Shown: positions 37,554-50,709 of the stretch, piece after piece
Layout: every line of letters begins with the position of its first letter
Position numbering within the stretch: the stretch's first letter is position 1
Origin: Bretschneidera sinensis
Taxonomy: Eukaryota; Streptophyta; Magnoliopsida; Brassicales; Akaniaceae
DNA length: 64,000 nt
Assembly: GCA_023935145.1 (NCBI GenBank)
Contig: CM043704.1
Span: forward strand, 91,964,373-92,028,372
Direction of reading: 5' to 3'
Made by a program: the position numbers and the translations under genes
The notes under the pieces: generated by a model
Database searches by the model: none
What the model saw: only the letters and a program-made list of their open reading frames with translations
What the model was told of the DNA's origin: nothing

Positions 37554-38379
37554 AATAGAAAATGTTACATAGGGCAGATTCTTAAAATCTCATTAATAAG
37601 TCACTGTAGCATATGTCCTTAGCCCTTGTTTATTCTTTCCCGCTGTATATCCTGTTTAGCTAGAACATTTCCATCAAATCTAATGTTAATCGACTTTTTC
37701 ACCATTTATATCCATTTAATTGCCAAACTGGCTTGAAAGATTGCTTTACTTTTACTTAGAGGAGTGTTATGGTCAATGCATAAATCTAACCTTAGAGGAG
37801 TGTGATTGACGCAACTCATAAATCTAACCTTTCATGTAAGATACATGTAAATGTGTATGCATGTTCGTTCGCACACGGAGAATCGGTTGACCGATCTTAG
37901 ATACTCAATGAAATGACTGATCAAAGATTTGCATTTCCTATTTTTCTCTCCTATCCTGCTTCTTGAATCCCATTAGTTTCCTTTTCTTTATCGTATGCTT
38001 GTATGAAATAAAACAAACAGAAATGGAACGGGGAAGTTTGATTGTGGAACGGGGAAGTTTGTTTGTGTTCAAAAACCATTGACTAAACAAAACCTGCCCC
38101 ATGCTACATCAACTCTCAAAAATGTAAATATAGGGGGAGAGGGAAGATAGGCACTCAAGTAGGTGAAATTTTTTAATTCCTTCGTGTTACTTAACATCCA
38201 AATGTGCTTTTCTCATCAACAATTACTGTAAAGCTTCAAAGGATCTGCAGATCCTAATGCAAGTGCATATCAGCAGTTCTGCCGATCAACTCTCAGTCAT
38301 GAATACCTAATATAAAAACATACTTGCAAACCCAAAACAATAATACACAAGCAAGGAGAATCAACGGTATTTACACAAA
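37554..38379. other. Spacer between two convergent genes
   Basis: Carries the 3' ends of the membrane-protein gene (+) and of alpha-tubulin (-). Short near-duplicate words ('tctaaccttagaggagtg' near 37786, 'ggaacggggaagtttg' near 38026 and 38047) are present, but no gene. Confidence 0.5.
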
Positions 38380-38573
38380 CCACCATCATATTAGAAATAC
38401 CATGGAGTACTCGGTAAAATTAACACAAACATTACTTAACCAGCTTTCAAACAAAGAAACTCAGAGCACAACATACCCACCATCATATTAGAAATACCAT
38501 GGAGTACTCGGTAAAATTAACACAAACATTACTTAACCAGCTTTCAAACAAAGAAACTCAGAGCACAACATAC
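38380..38573 (-). repeat. Exact 97-bp tandem duplication in the alpha-tubulin 3' UTR
   Basis: Positions 38380-38476 are repeated without any mismatch I can find at 38477-38573. The unit runs from 'ccaccatcatattag' to 'gagcacaacatac'. The repeat ends 52 bases before the stop codon (on the minus strand), so it should be transcribed in the 3' UTR. Confidence 0.95.
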
Positions 38574-38625
38574 AACACAACAGAGAGACCAAACACAGTT
38601 TACAAAATGCAAACTCTCACATAGC

Positions 38626-41196
<2,571 letters not shown>

Positions 41197-41350
41197 TTAA
41201 CAACAAACAAAGATCTAAACCTTAAAAAGACTTATAAACAAAGAAAATAACAATGAAGAACAGAATCGAAGGCGTTTATAAAGACGCTTTCTTTGGTGAT
41301 AACCCTCTCGCGATGGATAGATCTGAGAAAGGCTTCTGTAAGGTGAGGGT

Positions 41351-41358
41351 ATTTATAG
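41351..41358 (-). promoter_or_regulatory. TATA box of alpha-tubulin
   Basis: On the minus strand the sequence reads CTATAAATA, about 165 bases upstream of the ATG. That places a transcription start near 41320 and a 5' UTR of about 130 bases. Further upstream (41431-41440) is 'ccacgtcacc' on the minus strand, an ACGT core. The region is GC-richer than the spacer. Confidence 0.7.
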
Positions 41359-41479
41359 TTGGGGAATGAGAAGTATCTTGCAGGGGCTTTTGCCTAAGGT
41401 TGCGAAGGGGTAAAGGGGACGGCAAAGACGGGTGACGTGGAGAGATTTGATTGCGATTGTGCTAACTACCGTTTTAACC

Positions 41480-42129
41480 ATAGTTAGCTCGCTTTGTTTT
41501 TTTTTTTTTTGAATTTTAAATTTTGCCGCTCGGGGCCTGTTTGGAAACTTGATTGCTCCAGTCCATTCATTGTGGTTGTCTTCTTTTGTTTGCGGAAAAT
41601 CAGTGAAATGAAATTTTTGTCACAAAACGGAAAAAGAAAAATCATCAATATGCATAGATAATTACAAAAACACCTATGTTTAATTGAAAAATACACTTGC
41701 ACCCTTTAATTTTAAAAATATACACTTATATATATATATATATATGAAAATAAAAATTTAAAAAAATAAATATATACTTTTGATTAACAATTGTTTACTA
41801 TTTTTTCATGCACGAAGAAAATATTCTTTCAGAGAAAATAAGTTATTTCCTCTTAATTTTTTAATGTTTTAAATATAAGAGTGTAGATATTTAAGGACCA
41901 CGTCATAATTTCCAACCCTAATGGAAACGTAATTAAAAAATATTTTAAAACCAATTTTTTCTCTTTTTCTAGATCTTGAGGAAAAAATAATAATTCAACA
42001 ATAATCTCATTCTTCAAGTTGCCTACCAAACACTTCACGGATAGTAAAATTTTGACTTAATGTATAAAAACACTTTGTGATTTTGAACTAAGGAGAGTAC
42101 TAACATCCCGAGATTTAATTTGATACTAT
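41480..42129. other. AT-rich spacer upstream of alpha-tubulin
   Basis: Holds a (ta)n run near 41728-41745 and AT-rich DNA. No gene or bordered repeat is seen. Confidence 0.5.
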
Positions 42130-43095
42130 TAAGTATTAACACTTTGTGGATTCTATTATTATTGTAAGGATCCATTTAATTAATGGATAGGATTACCGAG
42201 TGATAAAATTAAAAAAATCAAAATATAATTATTTTAGTTTTATGTATGATTCATAATATTGTTGGATTGAGATTAAATTGAAATAACAAATATAAATACT
42301 AAAATATTATTTTTATTTATTTTTATTATAAATCATATATTTATATGCAAAACCATATTTTTCTTTATTTTATCCTTCTTCCTACTCTGTTGCATGACAC
42401 TGTGAGTTTATTTTTCCCTTCTTCCTCATTTTTCTTTTATCAACAGTCACATCACCGCCCTAATCTGAACCTTGTGGTGATTCGTTTGCTTTTGTGTTAG
42501 ATTTGCCCAAAAGAAAGTGAGGCGTGAATGAGGAGGAGGGGGGAAGGGAAAGGGAAAGGAAATAAGGAGGAGGCGGAAGGAGAAGGGAGGTGCGGGGGGA
42601 GGAGAGGGAGGCACGGGGAGGTGGGGGAAGGAGGAAGGAACCCAGATCGGGAACGGAAATAAGGAACAGGGCGAAGAAAGGAGAAAGAGAGAACCAAGCC
42701 TCGCGATCTGGTGAGGTGCGACGCGGATGAGGAGGAGGGGGAAGCAGAAGGGAAAGGGAAAGGGAAAGGAGGAGGGGGAAAGAGAAGCGAAAGGGAAAAG
42801 GAAAGGGAAAGGAGGAGGAAGAAGAAGAAGTTTTGGGTCTGCCACGAAAGTGAAGAAGATGAAGAGAGAGAGAAGTCTGCATGGGAAATGATGGGGTAAA
42901 ATGGGGTTGAGAAAAAAAAAATTAATCTCAAAGCGATGGGATTAATTCTATCTCAAATAGGGTGTGGGATTAAATTCATGAGATTGAGATTAATTTAGTA
43001 TCAATTTAATTCCAAATGAACAATTAGTCCTTCCAACCAAACAGGAGACAAACTGTTTATGTGAGGTTAAGTTAATCAATCTCACGTTAGTTCTA
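42130..43095 (-). mobile_element. GA-rich repeat element, copy B of three
   Basis: About 370 bp (42520-42890) are almost pure purine on the plus strand (gga, gaa, gag words), interrupted by 'cccagatcggg' and 'cctcgcgatctgg'. AT-rich arms flank this, with 'tggattgagattaaattgaaata' on the left and 'gagattaatttagtatcaattt' on the right. The minus strand matches copy A at 'aatcccat', 'gagattaat', a T run and 'ccattttacccc'. Overlapping long frames here are compositional and not genes. Confidence 0.55.
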
Positions 43096-44250
43096 TGAAG
43101 CAAACAAGCCCTAAGATATTAACTTCGTTCACTTTACATGTGTGAAGTCACATTTCTTGCAATAACACAACTTTGTTTTTGTTTTCACTTGAATCATGTT
43201 AAATAGCAGTAAATTTGTTAGATACATGCGAGAGAGCCTTTATAATATGGCATTACCTTCGAAATTGAGATAGATTGAAATGTAAACCCAAATTTATATA
43301 CTTGTCAAATTTCTTACAGGGACATTAAATCTAAAATTTTAATAAACTTGACGAATTTCTTGAAATTGAGATTGATAAGAGTTCAAAAGAACAATTAAGA
43401 CATCTCAATTATACACACAATTACCAATTTATATACCCCAAACTATCTTGTCTGTTGAGAGCAATAAACCTTCTCTAAACAGGAAATTGGAGCAAATAAC
43501 AGACATCGTGAGCTATCCCGAATATATTATGAGGTATTTTGAACAATTTGATTTTAAGTTAAAACCATTAACATCCTACGGATAGAATCCAGAAAATGCG
43601 AATGATACCAAATTAAAATACTATATGATCCAAACTATAAGGCATTTTCACAAATCAAGCCTAAAATTTGAAGGTGTTATTAGGATGTCTGGGTTAGATT
43701 AAACAATAAATTTAAAACTTGTTTTATGCTTTGATATTAATACTTAACGTATTGTTAAAAATATTTTATGATTTCATGTATAACAAAAGTTAAATTAAAT
43801 ATTTTAAAATATAGGATTATGAAATAATTCTTATTTTTAAAAAACTGAATTTATATAAAAAATGATTTTATTATTATTTTATCAAACAATAAATATTTTA
43901 TGAATCGAATACTGTTTTATCATAACTCGTTTTAAAAATCATTTTATAAATCATAAATAATTTTTATAGCTTGGCAAACGGTTCTGTCATCATCATTTTT
44001 TTTAAAAAAAATTGATATTTCTGTCATTATCATGTTCTCTTAGCTATCACACAACTCACTCAATAAGTACATAAATATAGTGTAATGAAATTTTTTTTGA
44101 CCAGTAGAAACAATACATGGTTTAGTGTATGATTTTTAAAATAATTTATAATAAAATAACAGTAGAATTATAAAATATTTAGCAATATATGGTTTAGTTT
44201 ATAATTTTTAAAATAATTTATAGTAAAATAATAATAGAACTATAAGGATT
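43096..44250. other. AT-rich spacer with a short tandem duplication
   Basis: Sequence of very low GC. At about 44110-44180 and 44182-44245 a 70-bp unit ('acatggtttagt', 'atttttaaaataattta', 'taaaataa') is tandemly duplicated. The solo LTR starts just to the right. Confidence 0.5.
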
Positions 44251-44555
44251 CGTTTGTGTTGACCCTCACCTGTATTTTAATGATGACAAAACACAACTGT
44301 AATTATATTAACAGTACAAACTAAGTGTAGTAAGCAACAAAAGCATTCAACCAAGGATCAAGGTGCAAGACTATCAAGTGAAGACTGAAGAACTAGTATA
44401 GGTCTAAGGTATTAGAACCAGTGTAAGTCTCACTTGTACATTGTAATAGCTTGTTCAATGGGTCGCACACAAAATATTTTTCAACAAAACTTTTTGAACA
44501 AACATTTACAAGTTAAAAGCTTTTCAAAAACAGAAAAACTGGATTGGAAGACAAC

Positions 44556-44798
44556 CCAGTCAACTGGGTACATATACCAGTCAACTGGTATATGGGACAG
44601 TAAATTCCCAGTCGACTGGTAAAATGGACGATGAGTTCCCAGTCGACTGGATGGAACATACCAGTCGACTGGTAAATTGGATAGACAGTCCCCAGTTGAC
44701 TGGTAAGAATAACCCAGTTGACTGGTACCTCAGAAGCTTTAAAAACGAGATTTTTTCAAGAGAGCCCAGTCGACTGGTATCACGACCCAGTCGACTGG
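44556..44798. repeat. Nine phased copies of the palindrome CCAGTCGACTGG in the solo LTR
   Basis: Copies start at 44556, 44577, 44608, 44639, 44661, 44692, 44714, 44766 and 44787. Five are the perfect palindrome with TCGA at the centre. Two have TCAA and two TTGA, each a single CpG transition. Successive start distances are 21, 31, 31, 22, 31, 22, 52 and 21 bases. The array lies upstream of the LTR TATA box. Confidence 0.95.
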
Positions 44799-45120
44799 TA
44801 GTTCAAAAATATGACCGTTGGACACAAGATCTGAACTTTTAAAAGCACAATTTTTTCAAATTAAAGTCCCAACGGCCATATTATTTGATGGCTATATAAA
44901 CCCACTCTATTGAGCATTCAATAGAGAGCCGGAGATATTCAAAAAGAGTTGAACTCACACAATCAAGTTATTGTTCTCTTTGAAACACAAAAAACTTTGA
45001 AATATTCTTGTTGAGCTATTCTTCAAGCTTTACTTTGAAAGAGAAATATTATTCAGTTGTATAAGCTTTCATTTGCTGTCTTTCTACCATTTACTTTACA
45101 ACATTTTTTGTAAAGGGATT

Positions 45121-45201
45121 ACTTCCGAGAGGAAGAGGATTACTTCCGAGAGGAAGAGGATTACTTCCAAGAGGAAGAGGATATCTTCCGAGAGGAAGGG
45201 A
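45121..45201. repeat. Four-copy 21-bp palindromic array in the solo LTR
   Basis: Units 'acttccgagaggaagaggat(t)' start at 45121, 45142, 45163 and 45184, an exact 21-base period. Each unit contains the inverted repeat CTTCC-GAGA-GGAAG. Copy 3 has CCAAGA for CCGAGA, again a CpG loss. The array lies downstream of the LTR TATA box, in the presumed transcribed part. Confidence 0.95.
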
Positions 45202-45489
45202 TTGTAAGGTTTGTGCAACACCAGTAAAGTTATACAACTAAGTTACTTAGTGGATTACTTCAAGGAGGTTCCTTGAAGAGAGTGGACGTAAGGTCGGAAC
45301 GAATCCGATATTGCCGAACCACTATAATCTGAGTTTGCATCATCTACTTTTTAAACTCTTTATTTACAGCACATTACTTGTTTAATTGTTTGTTGCTTAT
45401 ACGTTTTTATAAACTTGTATTTATTCCACAAAAGTTTTAAATACCCAATTCAACTCCCTCTTGGGTTGAAACCTCAGTCTACAGTTTAG

Positions 45490-46440
45490 TTTATGGACAT
45501 GATTATAGTGGGATAAGATCAGATGAGATTAAAGTGAGACTAACTTAATACTATGTTTGGTTAATGAGATTTATGAATTAGGATTAAATTAAGATAACAT
45601 AAAAAAATACCAAAATACCCTTGCAAACCCAATATACATTATGCATCAAGCCCAAATCTCTCCATAATTCCTTCTCTCTTAGTTCTTATTCCCTCTTTAG
45701 TTCTTCTTCTTCTTCCCATCAACCACCATCACCTTCCTCGCTATTCCATAAACCACCACCAACCACAAAAAAAAAAAAAAAAAAAAAAAATCAACACAAA
45801 ATCACCAAAATATCAACAAAAACTCAAAAAAAATAAAAGAAATCCACAAATCTAAAAAAGCAATCAACAAAAATCCACACAAGCCATCGCGCAAATCAAC
45901 AAAACCCATAAACCCATAAAAAAGTACGAAAAAAACCCACAAATCTACTGCTCTCTAGTCTTGGTCGGAGGAGGAGAAGGAAGAAGAGAGGAAGAAGGAG
46001 GAAGAGGAGAAGAGGGAGGCGCAGGCAGCACAATCTGGGAAAGGGAAAGGATGATGAAGGGAGAAAGGGGAAGGAGAAGGAGGTGCGTGGAAGTAAGGGA
46101 GGAGAAGGGAGGAGGAAAAGGAATGAGAGAGTAAGAAGGAGGAGAAAGGTGGAGGAGGATGGATGATGGAGAAAGGAGGAAGATAGAGGAGGAAGGAAGA
46201 GGTGAAGAAGAATAAGAAATCATGGAGATGGGGTGAAGAAGAAAAAGAGGCTGATGGGCAAAATGGGAATGGGAAAAAATATTTTAGTCCCAAGACTTAG
46301 GATTAAGTCTATCCCAATTAAACAGTAAAAAATACATATCAAACATGGACAAGGGATTGATGTGAGATTAGATACGTCCTATCTCACTTCTGTACCAGAT
46401 ACATCTTTTCTCACCTCTGTACTAGATACCAAACAGGCTC
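45490..46440 (-). mobile_element. GA-rich repeat element, copy C of three
   Basis: Similar in layout to copies A and B: arms with 'gaattaggattaaattaagata' on the left and 'gattaagtctatcccaatta' on the right. About 270 bp of purine-rich DNA (45960-46240) include 'cagcacaatctggg', and an extra A run lies near 45767-45790. It ends 'agataccaaacaggctctaaa', a hAT-like or MITE-like end. No genuine coding sequence. Confidence 0.5.
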
Positions 46441-48300
46441 TAAAGTGTTTAAAAAACAAAAATTATTTCATAAACATTTCTTAAAAAGTGAAAAAAAAGA
46501 TGAAAAACCCAAGTAACAACTAAATAGCATAACAGATTAACATAATATAGAGGAATACCCAACATGTCTAATAGAATAGTTGTTTTTTTACTTGTGTAGG
46601 AATCAAAATGATTTTATCACGATATAAATCCACAATACAGTAAATCACATTACCACCTATAAGCTACAATAACCCACGTCGGTGAGAGTCTACGACAAAC
46701 TCTCAAGAGCTCAACTTTATTCTTTTACCATTAAATCAAAGTTTCATCGGCTAATAGAATAATTGATGTAGTACAACTGGGACAACTAACTATGAAAGTA
46801 TCAATTTGTCTAAACACCGCTAATGAAAACGAGCAGAGAACACATGCGGGTAAAAGCACACAACATACGAACATGGATTCTATATTAGTAGCAATACATG
46901 GGACATTGTGTACATAATATTTTTATTCTTCCGATTATACACGATTTTATATTTTAATACCTTAATAAAATAAATTCTAAATGTTATCATCAACTCATGA
47001 TTTCATTTTATTTTGATCATTTCGTCAGTTTTTTGTTCAATTTTTCTATGAAATACTATATTACCATGGTGAAGTGAAAAATGATTGTTGAGGTGATCAA
47101 AATTCGCAAAACGCACAGCACAACGTAAGACAAAACTAAAACGACATTGTCATCACCTGTTCCAGGTCCTGCATTTTTTTCTTCTTCCTTTTCTTTTTCC
47201 TCTATCTCTCCACCATTTCATAGTTAGATAAACTGTAACATTGAGACTTTACCTTACTTAATGACAAAGAACAAGAAAATTAGATAAACTAATAGAACCA
47301 TTTCATAGTTAACTACGTAATAATTACCTAACCAACAAATAAATGCAAAAAAATAAATTGAGGACTGTCATATCTGCTCATTGTGGACGAACAACGGTGC
47401 TTCACGACGGGCCTGTCTCTAATCGTGGACAGACGCATCAAGAATGGTGGTCGTCATTTACGACTAGCTTAATCGCCAAGACGTCATTTTCGTCTATTTT
47501 TTTTTTGGTGGGAAGGCGGGGAATTGTTTATGAGGAGGAGGGAATGGTGGGTTTTGGATTTATATACAAAAGGGAACTTGAATTTAATATTTTTAAAAAG
47601 AATTATTGTTGTGATATTTCTGCTTGGGATGATTCTTGATCAAGCCATGAACGCGAAGACATCTAAAAGCTACCAAACCTTAGTAAATCTGGTTAGATCT
47701 AATCGAATCTATACCAAATCAGACAGGGGACAACAGAGGAGAGGAAAAAAGAAAGAGAAGAAAAAGAAAACAAAAGAAGTGATGTGGAGAGAGTGAGTTG
47801 CAGCCTTGCAGACAGGAAGAAAAAAAAGGAAATGGTGGAGAGAAAGAGTGAAAAGTAAAGGAAAGAGAAGAAAAAAATGATGTTTTAACTTTGTTTTGTG
47901 TGGATTTAGTAGGTGTTAAGTTGTGCGTTTAAAAGAATGTGCCAATTAAAATTTTAGCCAAGTCAACATGAAGTATTTAGGAAAATTTTTTGTTAGGTAC
48001 TAAAACTAAAATAGAAAATCGTGTATACTCAATTGAAATAAAAATGTTATTTACCCATGAAACATTTATTCAATACAAACATTTAAGTGAGCCTAATTTT
48101 TTTCTTTCTTTCTAATGGTTTACTTATTTAATTACAAACTTGAAAGTTGAAATCATGGCCTCTAGTTGAGTAGCAATACACATGAATTTTACATTAAAAA
48201 TAGCATCATAGACAAAAAACTTCAAAATTCAAGTCGAAGCAACTCAAAATTCCGGCATACGATTTAAAGCCAAGTCCAATTGAAGCTGGAAGTAACTTAG
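46441..48300. other. Spacer without recognisable genes
   Basis: Frames in 47343-47796 lack family resemblance. A GC-richer patch (about 47370-47510) followed by purine-rich sequence (47720-47880) is present. Nothing supports a gene. Confidence 0.5.
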
Positions 48301-48316
48301 ACCTATGTAATAGATT

Positions 48317-48394
48317 TTTTTTGTTACATGGGATATCAAACCAGTCTCCCCTATAGAGGACCCTGATGTAACCACTAAGCCAAGAGATCCTATT
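48317..48394 (-). mobile_element. Short SINE, minus strand, with target duplication
   Basis: On the minus strand an A-box 'tggcttagtggttacat' is followed by a B-box-like 'ggtttgatatccc' and a short A tail. It is flanked by 'tatgtaatagatt' (48304-48316) and 'tatgtaaaatagatt' (48395-48409), a duplication differing by a 2-base indel. The element is only about 78 bp: little more than its tRNA-like head. Confidence 0.75.
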
Positions 48395-48928
48395 TATGTA
48401 AAATAGATTGTTATAAGGAAAGGCCCTTTTAGAAAGAGAGGGAGGCATTAACTTCATTGCATTTGTAATTTTGTACTATCAAATTTCAAATAACGAGAAG
48501 TCATTGTGGAAGCATTAACATAAATGCAATCCCTCACTTGAATCATTGAAAACATTCCGACTGAAATCATACATCAAATCATAGTAGGAATGAAATAGCC
48601 AGTAAGCCACACGTGAACCAGCTAAATCACATTTTCCACAAAATTTACAGAACTAAAGAACTAAATGACTAAATCTGCCAAAATAAAAGTAACAAGATTT
48701 TTCCCCCAAAAAAGCATTAATAACAGCAGGAGTTCGCATCCAGTTATAAACCATATAAACATCAAAACCAAATGAAGTACTTAGCATAATGTTTATGTCT
48801 TTACTCTACTACAACTTCTGTGACGATTCTTATTTATGTAGATAAAAAATTTAACAGATTTCTGAAATACCTCAGACAGAAATCTGGTTCCAGCAGTCAA
48901 CTGCTAAGTGAAGCTTCAAGTCAGTAGA

Positions 48929-50605
48929 CTAGGCATTGAATCCTCCAAGATTACAATGGGGTGAGAAATTACGAAGCATATGAAATCGAGGAAATGTATG
49001 ACCGGGCTGTGCAATGGGAGAAGGAATACCAAGCCCTGGCAAGCGGTCATTATCACCCCCTATCACTTGAGGAACCCCGAATGGACTAAGTTCCCTCCTG
49101 TGTGCTAAGACAAATGGCGTATCAACTATACGTAAGCGTTTCCATGTACGAGCATACCTCTTACGTTTCTTCCTCTTCTCCCAGCACAAAGTAAACCTCT
49201 TTTTCCACTGTACCACTCCCTGTGTTCCTCCTGTCCCACTTCCAAACTCCTCCACAAACTTCTGCTTCCACAAATCATTATTTGATGCCAAATACCGCAT
49301 TTCAGAACAAGCACATCCTACCCTTGCAATATCAATACCAGGAAGTGACTCCAAAATCTTGAGTTTAAGTTCAGTGGGGAGAAGCGTCAAGCATGGTGGA
49401 AGAGACAAACCCGTCTTATCACAAAGATCTATCAACAATGGCAATGCAATTCCATCTTTCACCATTTTCCAAAACTCAAAAACCTCATTTTCAGGATAGG
49501 ACTTGGAAGATCCATCTTTATCATCCATTATATCATTCTTATCACAATTTGCCCACATCAAATCTATTGTTGGCGCGAACCTATATTCATCCAAACACAC
49601 CCTATACAACCCTGAACCGCCCTTAGCTAAAGACCCATAAACATTAACAAAATGACCTAAACTTTGAAACTTGAAGACAACAGATTCAGTGACATTAGAT
49701 CCATTACCTAAGAGATCAGGCAGAGTATACCAAAGCGAAATTGAACGGGCCATTGAAGGCCAATCATCAGGTAAATGAAACCGATCAACTCGCATACCTG
49801 AAACCGAATCGAATCCAACAAAGCCGGATTCCAATAAAACAGCGTGGACTGCAATAACCAAGAGTTTGTGTTCACCACCGTCATCCCCCAATTCCTCCCT
49901 CAATACCCTCCTCAAGAAATACGGCTCAGTGAACTTCTTGGCACCAGCTGTCTCTGTAAGCGCGTCATCTATATCCATAGTTTCTGTATCTTCTTCAATT
50001 GTGGCTTCCTCTTCCTGGATACTTGAAATTGCAGCATCAGACTCTTCTGTTTTCTCTTGTACGGACAAATATTGATCCGGGGTTCCCTGATTTGGGTAAT
50101 TCCTGCCTGAGACACGGTTTTCTTGAGCAATATTATATTCTTTGGATCTGTGTCCTTGCATACTGCTATCATTCGCCTGATTTTGAGGCGATTCCTGAAC
50201 TAGGGAATCTTGCTCTGCTACTTTTGGATGTAGGGCTTGATAATTCATAGAATCTTCAGCTTCTATGACATTACTGGGCCCAATCCGAGGCGACGTTTGT
50301 ACGGAATGATCTTGAACTAGGGTTTCCTGTACGGACGAGGAGGTGGATCCTAGGTTTTGCGATGGAGATAGGAAGGCACATGGATCGCGGGAGTAATAGA
50401 TAAGATCACCGGAGGTGACACCGAGAGATTGCAGCGAGACCTGTGGTGATGACGCCCGGAGCTCGTCTTTCCTATTGAGAGATAAGTGAACGGAAGAAGG
50501 TGAAGAGATACAGAGGGCTTGTTGCAGTTGCTGTAGAGAGCATGGATTGGGCAAATCCATTCTCAAGGTTGCTTTCGTTTCTAGACATCGCAGCCTTAGC
50601 TTCAT
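48929..50605 (-). CDS. F-box protein, SKIP22/FBXO7-like
   Basis: An intronless 558-codon gene. Residues 1-72 (MKLRLRCLETKATLRMDLP to GDLIYYSRD) resemble a ubiquitin-like fold. Residues 80-215 are a low-complexity Gln/Ser/Glu linker. Residues about 225-395 match the FP domain shared by FBXO7 and the proteasome inhibitor PI31 (HAVLLESGFVGFD, HLPDDWP, SISLWYTLPDLL). The F-box is about 405-450 (LPTELKLKILESLPGIDIARVGCACSEMR, DLWKQKF). The tail RELSPFGVPQVIGGDNDRLP and FSPHCNLGG resembles the PI31 C-terminus. Such proteins act as the substrate adaptor of an SCF ubiquitin ligase; the substrate here is unknown. The start is the first ATG of the frame, beginning the ubiquitin-like strand. Confidence 0.93.
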   Translation of the reverse strand: MKLRLRCLETKATLRMDLPNPCSLQQLQQALCISSPSSVHLSLNRKDELRASSPQVSLQSLGVTSGDLIYYSRDPCAFLSPSQNLGSTSSSVQETLVQDHSVQTSPRIGPSNVIEAEDSMNYQALHPKVAEQDSLVQESPQNQANDSSMQGHRSKEYNIAQENRVSGRNYPNQGTPDQYLSVQEKTEESDAAISSIQEEEATIEEDTETMDIDDALTETAGAKKFTEPYFLRRVLREELGDDGGEHKLLVIAVHAVLLESGFVGFDSVSGMRVDRFHLPDDWPSMARSISLWYTLPDLLGNGSNVTESVVFKFQSLGHFVNVYGSLAKGGSGLYRVCLDEYRFAPTIDLMWANCDKNDIMDDKDGSSKSYPENEVFEFWKMVKDGIALPLLIDLCDKTGLSLPPCLTLLPTELKLKILESLPGIDIARVGCACSEMRYLASNNDLWKQKFVEEFGSGTGGTQGVVQWKKRFTLCWEKRKKRKRYARTWKRLRIVDTPFVLAHRRELSPFGVPQVIGGDNDRLPGLGIPSPIAQPGHTFPRFHMLRNFSPHCNLGGFNA

Positions 50606-50709
50606 TTTTTGTTTTTTTATCTCTCTATTTTTTGGCCAAAGAGTATAGAACAGAAAAATTCACGAGAGAGCGTGACCACAAAGGAGCCTTTCATAGGGGA
50701 AATTTTTGA

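Larger units (their letters stand above)
44257..45483 (+). mobile_element. Solo LTR, copia superfamily (SIRE/Maximus-like)
   Basis: It begins TGTTGACCCTCACCTG, followed by 'taatgatgacaaaacac', and ends 'caactccctcttgggttgaa' then 'cctcagtctaca'. These are the usual start and end words of large copia LTRs. Flanking GTTTG (44252-44256) and GTTTA (45484-45488) look like a slightly mutated 5-bp target duplication. No internal region follows, so it is a solo LTR left by recombination. A 'gctatataaacc' TATA box lies at 44891-44901. The LTR carries two short-period arrays, listed separately. The lineage name is by recollection of LTR features. Confidence 0.8.

Noticed and set aside
42447..42931. Three overlapping long minus-strand frames rich in Pro, Ser and Phe
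   Set aside because: They arise from a GA/CT tract with few stop codons in any frame. There is no domain, and the same happens at the related tracts near 26.1 and 46.1 kb.
45945..46293. Overlapping Ser/Pro/Leu-rich frames on the minus strand
   Set aside because: Compositional frames inside the third GA-rich repeat copy.
47343..47796. Two overlapping frames of 98 and 90 codons
   Set aside because: No family resemblance, low-complexity Lys/Glu end, and no splice or promoter context.
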